Positions 1 through 8,059 of a DNA stretch of 47,540 nucleotides are shown piece after piece. The position numbers and the translations under genes were made by a program. This DNA comes from JACRIK01 sp040753835 (GTDB taxonomy: Bacteria > Planctomycetota > MHYJ01 > JACQXL01). Each line of letters starts with the position of its first letter. Position 1 is the first letter of the stretch. The stretch spans positions 1 to 47,540 of the forward strand of contig JBFMDM010000005.1 of the NCBI GenBank assembly GCA_040753835.1, in the 5' to 3' direction. Under the pieces are notes generated by a model. The model made no database searches. It worked only from the letters and a program-made list of their open reading frames with translations, and was not told the origin of the DNA.

Positions 1-37
1 GGTTGCGTAATGGATTATGGTATTCGTGTTCAATTTC

Positions 38-65
38 TTGACATTGGATGTCGTTTTTATATAGT
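38..65 (+). promoter_or_regulatory. Candidate sigma-70 promoter upstream of rplT
   Basis: TTGACA at 38-43 and TATAGT at 60-65 are separated by 16 bases. This matches the vegetative consensus in 11 of 12 positions. It would give a leader of roughly 145 bases ahead of rplT, so rplT can be transcribed independently of anything upstream. The position is seen in the sequence; activity is inferred. Confidence 0.55.
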
Positions 66-95
66 CAACTTTCTTGAATATTTACAGTATTCTGA

Positions 96-115
96 ATCCC
101 GATATGCATCGGGAT
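96..115. repeat. Palindromic element (ATCCCGAT/ATCGGGAT hairpin)
   Basis: A perfect 8-bp stem (96-103 with 108-115) surrounds an ATGC loop in the rplT leader. The same stem sequence recurs in frame inside lipA (31774-31790), and a relative occurs in topA (36205-36227), so this is a dispersed element rather than an rplT-specific attenuator. Confidence 0.6.
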
Positions 116-194
116 AACTCGCTGGGGCTAAGCGAAACGTGACTCCGAGCACCCCGACCCGTACGGGCGGGGCGCGCAGGTCAACGACTTTCGG

Positions 195-210
195 TCTAAC
201 AGCGAGTAAG
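195..210 (+). repeat. 16-base leader repeat shared with the gene at 23628
   Basis: TCTAACAGCGAGTAAG occurs here and again, identically, at 23596-23611, each time directly ahead of a Shine-Dalgarno sequence and start codon. A related word (AACTCGCT...CTAACA) precedes the small ORF at 34443. Confidence 0.6.
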
Positions 211-219
211 GAGCAAGTT

Positions 220-585
220 ATGCGCGTAAAATCAGCAGTAGCCAGGCACAAGCGAATCAAAAAGACAATGCAGTTGGCCAAGGGCTATGACCAGGGCCGG
301 AGCCGGCTCTACCGCACGGCCAAAGAAACCATTATGAAGGCCCGGGTGGATGCCTATTTCGGCCTGAAGCGCAAGAAGCGCGACTACCGCCGGCTTTGGA
401 TTACCCGCCTGACCGCGGCCTTGAGAGCCAAAGGCCTTACCTACAGCAGGTTCATCAACGGCCTAAAAAAGGCCCAGGTTGACCTTAACCGGAAGATTCT
501 TTCCAATATGGCGGTCGCCGACCCGGCCACATTTGACAAAATCGTGGCTATGGCTTGTCCCGTAGGGGCTACGGCTCAGAACTAA
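220..585 (+). CDS. rplT: 50S ribosomal protein L20
   Basis: This 121-aa protein binds 23S rRNA and is needed early in large-subunit assembly. It has the family's very basic N-terminal arm (RVKSAVARHKRIKK, then KGYDQGRSRLYRTAKE) and the globular C-terminal domain with the SRFINGLKKA motif. Its length is close to the usual 117-120 residues. The start at 220 was chosen because AAGGAG lies 6 bases upstream (208-213) and the protein then begins exactly as L20 does. A longer in-frame ORF reaching back to 139 has no homology to L20 and runs through a repeat. In many bacteria rplT directly follows rpmI. Here at least 200 bases with their own promoter candidate separate it from anything upstream, and pheS/pheT follow, as is common. 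Confidence 0.96.
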   Translation: MRVKSAVARHKRIKKTMQLAKGYDQGRSRLYRTAKETIMKARVDAYFGLKRKKRDYRRLWITRLTAALRAKGLTYSRFINGLKKAQVDLNRKILSNMAVADPATFDKIVAMACPVGATAQN

Positions 586-587
586 AG

Positions 588-605
588 CCACAGATTACAC
601 AGATT
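588..605 (+). repeat. Interspersed repeat A copy before pheS
   Basis: CCACAGATTACACAGATT, the core word of repeat family A. Further copies lie at 9415, 15231, 22633, 23413, 38597, 44826 and 46625. This copy ends four bases before the pheS start codon and occupies the place where a Shine-Dalgarno would be expected. Confidence 0.75.
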
Positions 606-609
606 CGTT

Positions 610-1734
610 ATGTCTCTACAGGAAATAGAATCAGAATTATCCCAACTCAAGTCCGGCGCCTTGGATAAACTGGCTGAAATCAAGGCCGGGACCAAAGAAG
701 CGCTGGAATCGCTCAGGCAATTTGAGCATAAATACCTTTCCCGCTCAGGGCTTATCAGGCAGTTCACCCAGAAAATATCCGGCGTGGAACCGCACGAAAA
801 ACCCAAATTAGGCCAGTTAATCAACCAGTTGAAAGAATCGGTAACCGAGTCGTTCAACCGCAAGATGGAAGAACTGAAAACCGCGGTCGGCCCCAAAGAA
901 ATCGCGGTGTTGTTTGACGCCACCATTCCGGGCGAAAAGAAACACCGCGGCCGGTATCACCCGCTCTACCGGACCTTTTTCCAGATAATAGACACCTTTA
1001 AGCGGCTGGGGTTTGATTGCGCCTACGGCCCGGAAATAGAGACGCCCTACTATAACTTTGAGGCGCTTAATGTGCCGGCCGACCATCCGTCCTGCGATTC
1101 CTTTGATACCTTCTACGTGGCGGAAAGCAGCCGGAATCTGTTGTTGCGCAGCCATACCTCGCCGGTCCAGGTGCGGACAATGGAAAAGATAAAGCCGCCG
1201 GTCAGGATTATCGTGCCGGGCAAGGTCTTCAGGCCCGACACGCCCGCGCCTTCGCGCTTCCCTATGTTCCATCAGGTAGAAGGACTGATGGTTGATACGG
1301 ATATTACTTTTGCCAATCTTAAAGGCGTACTGGATATCTTCTGCAAGGAGATATTCGGCAAGGATACCCAAACCCGTTTCAGGCCGTCGTTTTTCCCGTT
1401 CACCGAGCCCAGCGCCGAGGTGGATATATCCTGCATCTTTTGCCATGGGAAAGGCACAACCGATTCAGGCGAGAACTGCTACGCAGACCGTGAGCAATCC
1501 CGCCCTGCGGGATGCGGAACGAATTGCCCGGTCTGCCGGGGCGAGGGCTGGATTGAAATACTCGGCTGCGGTATGGTCCACCCAAATGTATTCAAACGCG
1601 TGAAATATGATACGGAAAAATATACCGGATTTGCCTTTGGCATGGGCGTGGAACGGGTGGCTATGCTCAAATACGGCATAAACGATATCCGGCTGTTTAC
1701 GGAGAATCATTTAAGTTTTCTAACACAATTTTAA
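610..1734 (+). CDS. pheS: Phenylalanyl-tRNA synthetase alpha subunit
   Basis: Catalytic subunit of the alpha2-beta2 class II enzyme that charges tRNA-Phe in the cytoplasm. It has an N-terminal coiled coil (about residues 1-90), motif 2 (RSHTSPVQVRTM, then PGKVFRPD) and motif 3 (FAFGMGVERVAMLKYG). It is 374 aa, longer than the usual 330-345. The excess lies largely between two CxxC pairs (C275-C278 and C306-C309), where relatives often have a short linker. A perfect 7-bp hairpin (1497-1513) lies in that stretch, so an in-frame repeat insertion probably lengthened it. No Shine-Dalgarno is visible before the ATG; repeat A occupies the site. pheT follows after 82 bases. Confidence 0.96.
   Translation: MSLQEIESELSQLKSGALDKLAEIKAGTKEALESLRQFEHKYLSRSGLIRQFTQKISGVEPHEKPKLGQLINQLKESVTESFNRKMEELKTAVGPKEIAVLFDATIPGEKKHRGRYHPLYRTFFQIIDTFKRLGFDCAYGPEIETPYYNFEALNVPADHPSCDSFDTFYVAESSRNLLLRSHTSPVQVRTMEKIKPPVRIIVPGKVFRPDTPAPSRFPMFHQVEGLMVDTDITFANLKGVLDIFCKEIFGKDTQTRFRPSFFPFTEPSAEVDISCIFCHGKGTTDSGENCYADREQSRPAGCGTNCPVCRGEGWIEILGCGMVHPNVFKRVKYDTEKYTGFAFGMGVERVAMLKYGINDIRLFTENHLSFLTQF
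1497..1513. repeat. In-frame palindrome inside pheS
   Basis: ATCCCGC-CCT-GCGGGAT, a perfect 7-bp stem between the two CxxC pairs of PheS. The TCCCGC/GCGGGA stem recurs in uvrA (13438-13453) and cusB (19507-19522). Confidence 0.65.
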
Positions 1735-1743
1735 GGAAAGTTC

Positions 1744-1806
1744 GCCACTAAGGCACTAAGAAGAAATTCGCAGATTGTTTTCTTCGTGTCTTTGTGACTT
1801 AGTGGC
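1744..1806. repeat. Interspersed repeat B copy between pheS and pheT
   Basis: A 63-base element with perfect 9-bp ends, GCCACTAAG (1744-1752) and CTTAGTGGC (1798-1806). Related copies occur at 4098-4144 and 24495-24540. It ends 10 bases before the pheT start codon and occupies most of the intergenic space. Confidence 0.7.
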
Positions 1807-1816
1807 TAATGATTTT

Positions 1817-3880
1817 ATGAAGATTTCATACGCCATACTAAAAGAATATTGTGCGGTGGCCCTGGAGCCGAAAAAACTGGCTGACCTCTTAACCCGGCAC
1901 GGTGTCAAGGTGGAAAGCATGGAAAGCCAGGGCGACCAGACCGTCTTTGAATTTGAGATTACGGCCAATCGTCCGGATTGCCTGTCCTTTATCGGCATTG
2001 CCCGCGAAGTGGCGCTGATGACTCGTGTCAAGGCCAACCTGAATCCCAAATCCCGAATCCCGAATCCCAAAGCAAAATCAACGCCTTTTATTCATATTAA
2101 ATCCACAGACCTCTGCCCGATGTATATCGGGCGAATTATCAGGAATGTCAAGGTCGGACTGTCGCCGGATTGGTTACGGAATCATCTGGAATCGCTCGGA
2201 TTCCGCAGTATCAATAATATTGTGGATATCACCAACTGGGTGTTGATGGAAACCGGCCAACCCCTACACGCCTTTGACTATGACAAACTCATAGGAAACC
2301 AAATCATCGTGCGTACTGCTGTCAAAGACGAGAAGATAACAGCCATAGACGGCAAGGCATACCAGTTGACACCGGATATGTTGGTTATAGCCGACGCCCA
2401 AAAGCCCGTGGCCCTGGCCGGCATAATGGGCGGCAAGGAAACCGAGGTGACCGAGTCCACCAAAAACATCCTGTTGGAGAGCGCCTATTTCAATCCGGTC
2501 TGTATCCGGCGCACCTCAAGACGCCTGGCCCTCTCATCAGATTCATCATACCGCTTTGAGCGACTGGTTGACCCCAAAGGCGTGGAGACCGCCTCACAAC
2601 GAGCCGCCGAACTTATTTTGGAGTTGGCTAAAGGAGACCTTATCGGCTACCAAGCCCTGGATTATCTATCCGCCAAAGGCGGATCCGCCTCCGGCGGAAA
2701 ATACAAGGACCGCAAGGTCTCGCTCAGGACTGAACGCATCAACCGCATCCTGGGCATTACTATTCCCTTGCCTGAGATAAAAAGAATCCTGACTGGCCTG
2801 GGTATCAAGATTTTGTCCGCTCAACGCTCTACGCTCAACGCTCTACGCTTGCAGGTACCCTCTTTCAGGCCGGACCTCAACATTGAAGTGGATATTATAG
2901 AAGAACTGGCCCGTATCTATGGTTATGACAAGATACCGGTCAGGCCGCCCTGCATTGAATTAAAAGTATCTCAATCAGATAAAATCTATGACGTAATCAG
3001 AACCACCCGGAAGCATCTGGTGGAATCAGGTTATAACGAGGCAATGACCAATAGTTTCTGGGACAAAGGCCTGGTCAGCCCGTCCGAGGTTGACCACTTG
3101 GTCGGCCTGTCAGCGCCGGACGGCACCACTGACCGTTATATCAGGAGTAATTTGGCCAAAGGACTATTGGACGTTTTCAATCTCAACGAGAACTACCTAC
3201 ACTCAGAGGCGAAAAAGACAATAAGAATCTTTGAAATCAGCAAGACCTATCAACCAGCTCAAAAGGAAAGATATTCACTGGGAATCATGGACAACGCCGG
3301 GTTCTATTCAGCCAAAGGCGCGCTGGAAGGGTTGTTCAATGTATTGGGACTGAAAGACCGGATATTATTCAGCGTCCAGAACTCCGCAGAGACCGCGACA
3401 GCGAACTCTGTTGTGACGCCAGCGGGCATACAAAATATTGTGGGCATTAATTTAGATAATACGCCCATCGGTTATATAGGTAATATTATGCTGGATGAAA
3501 CGACTATCGGAATTACCGAGTTGGACTTTGAGGCGCTTATTAATGCGGCCGAACTCTCCAGGCAATACCAGCCGTTTATCCGGCTTCCGGCCGTAACCCG
3601 CGACATTGCCGTGGTAATCCCGGAAAGCGTTACCTGGCATCAGATAGAGACCGTTTCACGACAAGCATTAGCGCCATCAGCCCAGGATATCCCGATTGAG
3701 AAGATAGAATTCTTTGACATCTACCGGGGCAAGCAGGTAAAAGAGGGTCATAAGAGCATTGCATTCTCATTGACATTCCGGCATCCGACCCTGACTCTGG
3801 CCAGCGGGACCGTGGATGGGGTGGTCAAGAACGTGATTGATGCCTTGACCAAGGACCTTAAAGCAACGTTAAGGACATAA
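1817..3880 (+). CDS. pheT: Phenylalanyl-tRNA synthetase beta subunit, short form
   Basis: Partner of PheS that binds tRNA-Phe and carries the editing domain. The start at 1817 (MKISYAILKEY) is the canonical beginning; the upstream in-frame extension is translated repeat B. At 687 aa it lacks the N-terminal EMAP-type tRNA-binding domain of about 110 residues found in 790-aa PheT proteins: VESMESQGD runs straight into FEFEITANRPDCLS. B3/B4 core, B5 and C-terminal ferredoxin-fold anticodon-binding domain (RLPAVTRDIAVVIPE to the end) are present. Three repeat-derived stretches lie in frame: 7-base repeats around 2041-2070, a double CCGCC/GGCGG palindrome at 2669-2698, and a duplicated 14-mer at 2819-2846. 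All lie in variable linkers. Confidence 0.95.
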   Translation: MKISYAILKEYCAVALEPKKLADLLTRHGVKVESMESQGDQTVFEFEITANRPDCLSFIGIAREVALMTRVKANLNPKSRIPNPKAKSTPFIHIKSTDLCPMYIGRIIRNVKVGLSPDWLRNHLESLGFRSINNIVDITNWVLMETGQPLHAFDYDKLIGNQIIVRTAVKDEKITAIDGKAYQLTPDMLVIADAQKPVALAGIMGGKETEVTESTKNILLESAYFNPVCIRRTSRRLALSSDSSYRFERLVDPKGVETASQRAAELILELAKGDLIGYQALDYLSAKGGSASGGKYKDRKVSLRTERINRILGITIPLPEIKRILTGLGIKILSAQRSTLNALRLQVPSFRPDLNIEVDIIEELARIYGYDKIPVRPPCIELKVSQSDKIYDVIRTTRKHLVESGYNEAMTNSFWDKGLVSPSEVDHLVGLSAPDGTTDRYIRSNLAKGLLDVFNLNENYLHSEAKKTIRIFEISKTYQPAQKERYSLGIMDNAGFYSAKGALEGLFNVLGLKDRILFSVQNSAETATANSVVTPAGIQNIVGINLDNTPIGYIGNIMLDETTIGITELDFEALINAAELSRQYQPFIRLPAVTRDIAVVIPESVTWHQIETVSRQALAPSAQDIPIEKIEFFDIYRGKQVKEGHKSIAFSLTFRHPTLTLASGTVDGVVKNVIDALTKDLKATLRT
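2669..2698. repeat. Double in-frame palindrome inside pheT
   Basis: Two tandem hairpins with TCCGCC/GGCGGA stems (2669-2683 and 2684-2698). The central GGCGGATCCGCC is also found at 34394-34405 in the topA leader. Confidence 0.65.
2819..2846 (+). repeat. Tandem 14-mer duplication inside pheT
   Basis: GCTCAACGCTCTAC is present twice head to tail (2819-2832 and 2833-2846). It adds low-complexity residues between two conserved PheT segments without breaking the frame. Confidence 0.6.
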
Positions 3881-4097
3881 ATTCCCGGTTAAAATGCCCG
3901 CTTTTTAGCCCTAAAACCGCCATTTTTGACGATTTCGGCTTCTGTTAACTCCTTAAAAATTTATCTCTTACGTAGTGGGGGATGGAGGCCTCCCCCTTAG
4001 ATTACCCCTGACCGGCTAAAAGAACAGGGAATGGTGCGTAAAAAAACCTGTCTTTATTTGACTCCAGCAGGCAGAAGTGGTATTAAATTCTAATTCA

Positions 4098-4144
4098 GCC
4101 ACGAAGACACTAAGGCACTAAGAAATTCTTTGTGACTTATTGGC
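4098..4144. repeat. Interspersed repeat B copy before the carboxyltransferase gene
   Basis: Starts GCCACGAAGACACTAAG and ends GACTTATTGGC; imperfect inverted ends like the copy at 1744. It lies 14 bases before the next start codon. The rest of the 278-base gap (3881-4097) shows no ORF and no clear terminator hairpin with a T-run. Confidence 0.65.
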
Positions 4145-4158
4145 AAAAGGATTAAAAT

Positions 4159-5745
4159 ATGGAAGACAAATTAAAACTACTGCGCCAGAAACGAGCCGAG
4201 TCGCTCCTGGGCGGCGGCAAGGACAAAATCGCCAAACAGCGCTCCTCCGGCAAACTCTCGGCCCGGGAACGCCTTGACTTCCTGCTGGATAAGGACAGTT
4301 TCCAGGAACTGGACGCCTTTGTGGTGCACCAGTGCGACCATTTCGGGATGGAGCAGAAAAAAGTCCTGGGCGACGGCGTAGTAACCGGCTACGGCACGAT
4401 TGACGGGCGGCTGGTCTATGTCTTCAGCCAGGATTTCACGGTCTTTGGCGGCTCGCTGGGCGAGGCATTTGCCAACAAGATTTGCAAGGTGATGGATTTG
4501 GCAATGAAGGTCGGCGCGCCGGTTATCGGCATCAACGATTCAGGCGGCGCCCGAATCCAGGAAGGCGTGGTTTCGCTGGGCGGCTATGCCGAGATTTTCT
4601 TCCGCAATACTATGGCTTCAGGCGTGATTCCCCAGATATCAATTATCACCGGCCCCTGCGCGGGCGGCGCGGTCTATTCCCCGGCCCTGACCGATTTCAT
4701 CGTTATGGTCAAGAACACCAGCCATATGTTCATCACCGGGCCTGAGGTCATCAAATCCGTGACAGCCGAGGAAATCACCTTTGAGCAACTGGGCGGGGCA
4801 ATGACCCATAACGCCAAGTCCGGCGTGGCGCATTTCGCGGCCCAGGATGAAAAAGCCGGATTCAAACTGATTCGGAAACTGATTGGTTTCATTCCTTCCA
4901 ATAATATGGAAGAGCCGCCGTATGCCAAACCCAGGGACAAGCCCAACAGGATGGCCAAGGAACTCCTCAAGGTCATTCCGGACGATTCCAACAAGCCCTA
5001 TAATATTATTGACGTCATCAAGCACGTAATGGACGCCGCCCCTTCGGGCGAGCCTCGCCCCGGCGGAACGGGGCGGGATGGCGAGTTCCTGGAGATACAC
5101 AGCGAATGGGCCAAGAACATCGTGGTCGGCTTTGCCCGGCTGAACGGCCACAGCGTCGGCATCGTGGGCAACCAGCCCGCCTTCCTGGCCGGATGCCTGG
5201 ATATCAATGCCTCAATCAAGGCCGGCCGGTTCGTCCGCTTCTGCGATGCCTTTAATATTCCGCTGGTGACCTTTGTGGATGTGCCGGGATTCCTACCGGG
5301 CAGCGGACAGGAATACGGCGGCATCATCCGCAACGGAGCAAAACTGCTTTACGCCTATTGCGAGGCGACCGTGCCCAAACTGACCGTGATTACCCGCAAG
5401 GCCTACGGCGGCGCATATGACGTGATGTGCAGCAAGCACGTCCGAGCCGATATGAATTTCGCCTGGCCCACGGCCGAAATTGCCGTGATGGGTCCGGACG
5501 GCGCGGTGAATATCATATTCCGCAAGGAAATTGTGGAAAGCAAAGACCCCAAACAGACCAAGGATAAACTTGTTTCCGAATACCAGGAGAAGTTTGAGAA
5601 TCCCTATATTGCGGCCGAGCGCGGGTATATTGACGAGGTGATTGAGCCGCAGGAAACCCGGCCGAAACTCATTACCGCGCTGGAGAGTTTACTCAATAAG
5701 AGGGAATCCCGGCCGCCCAAGAAACACGGGAATATACCGCTGTAA
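4159..5745 (+). CDS. Acyl-CoA carboxylase/decarboxylase carboxyltransferase subunit (PccB/MmdA family)
   Basis: A 528-aa crotonase-fold carboxyltransferase that moves CO2 between carboxybiotin and an acyl-CoA (propionyl- or methylmalonyl-CoA type). Both oxyanion-hole regions are visible: GINDSGGARIQEG and TGPCAGGAVYSPAL in the N half, FVDVPGFLPGSGQEYGG and RKAYGGAYDVM in the C half. It is followed by a small linker protein and a 5S-type subunit with a biotinyl domain, so the set could be a methylmalonyl-CoA decarboxylase, a transcarboxylase or an acyl-CoA carboxylase. No biotin carboxylase or membrane decarboxylase beta subunit is in the window, so direction is open. An in-frame palindromic stretch (5046-5075, encoding SGEPRPGG) interrupts a variable loop. 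AAAGGA precedes the ATG. Confidence 0.9.
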   Translation: MEDKLKLLRQKRAESLLGGGKDKIAKQRSSGKLSARERLDFLLDKDSFQELDAFVVHQCDHFGMEQKKVLGDGVVTGYGTIDGRLVYVFSQDFTVFGGSLGEAFANKICKVMDLAMKVGAPVIGINDSGGARIQEGVVSLGGYAEIFFRNTMASGVIPQISIITGPCAGGAVYSPALTDFIVMVKNTSHMFITGPEVIKSVTAEEITFEQLGGAMTHNAKSGVAHFAAQDEKAGFKLIRKLIGFIPSNNMEEPPYAKPRDKPNRMAKELLKVIPDDSNKPYNIIDVIKHVMDAAPSGEPRPGGTGRDGEFLEIHSEWAKNIVVGFARLNGHSVGIVGNQPAFLAGCLDINASIKAGRFVRFCDAFNIPLVTFVDVPGFLPGSGQEYGGIIRNGAKLLYAYCEATVPKLTVITRKAYGGAYDVMCSKHVRADMNFAWPTAEIAVMGPDGAVNIIFRKEIVESKDPKQTKDKLVSEYQEKFENPYIAAERGYIDEVIEPQETRPKLITALESLLNKRESRPPKKHGNIPL

Positions 5746-5750
5746 GATAG

Positions 5751-5987
5751 ATGAAAGAGGAAAGAAAAGAGATGAAAGAAGGCGACCTGGCCTTAATCAG
5801 CGCGGCGGTGTATACGTATCTGTCGGATAGTCGGCCAGTCAACCAGTCAATTCCGATGGATATCGTGCTCAACCGGCCAACCGGCCAACTGGCTAACCGG
5901 AAGACCTGCAGACCCAACCGTTGGAAGCAGGCGTTTTTCCCTTATGTAAACGAGAAAGGTTTGCGGTGCGTTAGATGGTCAAGATAA
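5751..5987 (+). CDS. Small protein between carboxyltransferase subunits
   Basis: A 78-aa ORF starting 5 bases after the carboxyltransferase stop and overlapping the next start codon by 13 bases, which suggests translational coupling. The beginning (EGDLALISAAVYTYL) and the NRWKQAF segment resemble the short hydrophobic helix plus W-K tail of small accessory subunits in biotin-dependent decarboxylase/carboxylase operons; this is recognition by pattern only. The middle (about residues 26-55) is translated repeat (CCAGTCAACCAGTC and CCGGCCAACCGGCCAA words), so the gene may be inflated or degraded by insertion. It could also be a non-functional spacer ORF. Confidence 0.5.
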   Translation: MKEERKEMKEGDLALISAAVYTYLSDSRPVNQSIPMDIVLNRPTGQLANRKTCRPNRWKQAFFPYVNEKGLRCVRWSR

Positions 5988-7945
5988 CCGAAACGGTCTT
6001 GCGCGACGGACACCAGTCATTGATTGCCACCCGGATGGCCACGTCTGATATGCTGCCCATCCTGGAAAAGATGGATAAAGTAGGATTCTTTTCCCTGGAG
6101 ATGTGGGGCGGCGCGACTTTTGACGTCTGCCTGCGCTATCTCAAGGAAGACCCCTGGCAACGGCTCAGGCAAATTCGGGAACTGGTCAAGTCCACCAAAC
6201 TCCAGATGCTCCTGCGCGGCCAGAATCTGGTCGGCTACCGCCATTACCCGGACGACATCGTGGTCAAGTTTATCCAGAAGTCGCGGGACAACGGCATTGA
6301 CGTATTCCGTATCTTTGACGCCCTGAACGACATCCGCAACCTGGAACTCTCCATCAAAGCGGCCAAGAAAACCGGCGCAATGGTGGAGGGCACCATCTCT
6401 TACACGGTCAGCCCGATTCATACCATTGAGAAATTCATCAAGTTCGCCCTGGAACTCAAGGACGCCGGCTCCGACATCATCTGCATCAAGGATATGAGCG
6501 GGATAATCACGCCCACCGCGGCTTATGATTTGATTAACGCCCTGAAGAAAGAAGTCAAACTGCCGGTGCATCTGCATACCCACTGCACCAGCGGAACGGC
6601 GCCGATGGTATATCTTATTGCCTGCGAGGCCGGCGTGGATTATCTTGACACGGCGATTTCTCCTTTCGGATGGGGCACGTCCCAGCCGCCCACCGAAAGC
6701 ATTGTCGGCGCGCTTAAGGGCACGCCATTTGATACCGGCCTGAACCTGGACCTGATTGTTGAAATTTCCGAGCACTTCCAGAAAGTGCGCGAGAAATACG
6801 CCTCGCTCCTGGACCCGATTTCGGAGCGGGTTGACCCGAAGATTATGGTCCACCAGACCCCGGGCGGAATGATTTCCAACCTTATCTCGCAACTCAACGA
6901 GCAGAATGCGCTTGACAAATACGACGAAGCGCTCAAGGAAACCGCCCTGGTGCGCAAGGATATGGGCTATCCGCCGCTCGTTACGCCGACCAGCCAGATT
7001 GTCGGCACCCAGGCGGTCTTTAATGTCATTCTCGGAGAACGTTATAAGATGATTTCCAAAGAGGTCAAGGATTATATCAAAGGTTTATACGGCCGTTCGC
7101 CCGGCCCGGTTGATGAGGCATTGCAAAAGAAGGCCATCGGCGATGAGACGCCAATCAGCGCCAGGCCGGCCGAGTCCATCCCGCCGGAATGGGACAAGAC
7201 GCTTGAGACGGTCAAGGTCTTAAAGCAAACCGAACGGCCCTCCGATGAAGACGTGCTGGCCTATGCCCTCTTTCCGCTGGTGACCAAGGAATATTGGGCG
7301 AACCCCGCGCCGGCCGAGCCAATAGTCACCAAGGTCGCTCCGACCGCTCCAGGCAGCCCGTTGCGTATTGGTAAACATTCGTCAAAGGCAACCCTGATTC
7401 TGGAACTGGACGATAAGAAATACTCGGTCAAGGTCACGCCAACCGCTTCGGATATGCTAAAGGTGGATGTGGAAGGCAGACCATACGAGGTAAAGGTTTC
7501 GTATCCGGAAGGAAGTAAGTCAAAGAAGGCAGCGCCGGTTGTTGAATCTGCTGCGTCGGCAGCCAAACCGGTTGCATCAGCCCAGACCTCGCCCGTAGGG
7601 GCGACTGAAAGGAGTCCCACCCGCTCCGACTTCTCGCCTCGCCAGGCGAAGCCGGCGGGGGCGCCGCCTCTGGCGAGCCTCGCCCTGTGGGGCGGGGAGA
7701 CGAGGCAGGCAGGGTCGGCCAAAAGCGGCGCCACCAATGTCACTGTCCCGATGCCAGGCAAGATCGTGGATATCAAAGTAAAACAACTTGACAAGGTCAG
7801 GAAGGGGGACGTCCTTTTCATCCTTGAGGCGATGAAGATGCAGAATGAAATCTGCGCGCCCTGCGACGGGACAGTCGGAGAAATAACAATAAAAGTCGGC
7901 GATAATGTGGATAACCAATCTACTTTGATAGAGATTAATAATTAA
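5975..7945 (+). CDS. oadA: Oxaloacetate decarboxylase alpha / pyruvate carboxylase B-type subunit with biotinyl domain
   Basis: A 656-aa cytoplasmic 5S-type carboxyltransferase. The TIM barrel begins with LRDGHQS (residues 9-15), has the catalytic lysine in CIKDMSG (K172) and the metal ligands HLHTH (199-203). The conserved C-terminal barrel segment (residues 300-450) is followed by a Pro/Ala-rich linker and a biotinyl domain with EAMKM, biotin lysine K621. It transfers CO2 between oxaloacetate/pyruvate and biotin and would work with the carboxyltransferase two genes upstream, a layout like a methylmalonyl-CoA:pyruvate transcarboxylase. The linker (7590-7730) is built largely of palindromic GC-rich repeats, including a 27-base block also found intergenically at 41262-41288. 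Confidence 0.92.
   Translation: MVKITETVLRDGHQSLIATRMATSDMLPILEKMDKVGFFSLEMWGGATFDVCLRYLKEDPWQRLRQIRELVKSTKLQMLLRGQNLVGYRHYPDDIVVKFIQKSRDNGIDVFRIFDALNDIRNLELSIKAAKKTGAMVEGTISYTVSPIHTIEKFIKFALELKDAGSDIICIKDMSGIITPTAAYDLINALKKEVKLPVHLHTHCTSGTAPMVYLIACEAGVDYLDTAISPFGWGTSQPPTESIVGALKGTPFDTGLNLDLIVEISEHFQKVREKYASLLDPISERVDPKIMVHQTPGGMISNLISQLNEQNALDKYDEALKETALVRKDMGYPPLVTPTSQIVGTQAVFNVILGERYKMISKEVKDYIKGLYGRSPGPVDEALQKKAIGDETPISARPAESIPPEWDKTLETVKVLKQTERPSDEDVLAYALFPLVTKEYWANPAPAEPIVTKVAPTAPGSPLRIGKHSSKATLILELDDKKYSVKVTPTASDMLKVDVEGRPYEVKVSYPEGSKSKKAAPVVESAASAAKPVASAQTSPVGATERSPTRSDFSPRQAKPAGAPPLASLALWGGETRQAGSAKSGATNVTVPMPGKIVDIKVKQLDKVRKGDVLFILEAMKMQNEICAPCDGTVGEITIKVGDNVDNQSTLIEINN
7660..7686. 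repeat. GC-rich palindromic block inside oadA linker
   Basis: Twenty-seven bases identical to 41262-41288 in the restriction locus. It contains GGCGCC and GGCGAGCCTCGCC palindromes, followed in both places by a short loop and GGGGCGGG. It is translated in frame here and non-coding there. Confidence 0.75.
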
Positions 7946-7961
7946 GGTTTTATTGCTTAAA

Positions 7962-8047
7962 GTAACCGTTGTAACTTTTGTAACTACGAAGCGACAACGT
8001 AGTCCCGATAATTTCGGGGCCCCAGCGGGATTGTAATCTTTGTAACA
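7962..8047. repeat. Interspersed repeat C region
   Basis: GTAACCGTTGTAACTTTTGT near 7963 and GTAATCTTTGTAAC near 8032 are copies of a family whose reverse complement is inserted in frame in the protease gene at 22879-22910. Between them lies a CCCGATAATTTCGGGG hairpin (about 8003-8018), nearly identical to one inside the gene at 8738. Confidence 0.6.
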
Positions 8048-8059
8048 TAAAGGAATATT

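Noticed and set aside
817..1446. 209-aa minus-strand ORF
   Set aside because: Antisense to the catalytic part of pheS.
3881..4097. Terminator after pheT
   Set aside because: T-runs are present but no stable stem precedes them.
6017..6892. 291-aa minus-strand ORF
   Set aside because: Antisense to the conserved carboxyltransferase barrel of oadA; no recognisable features.
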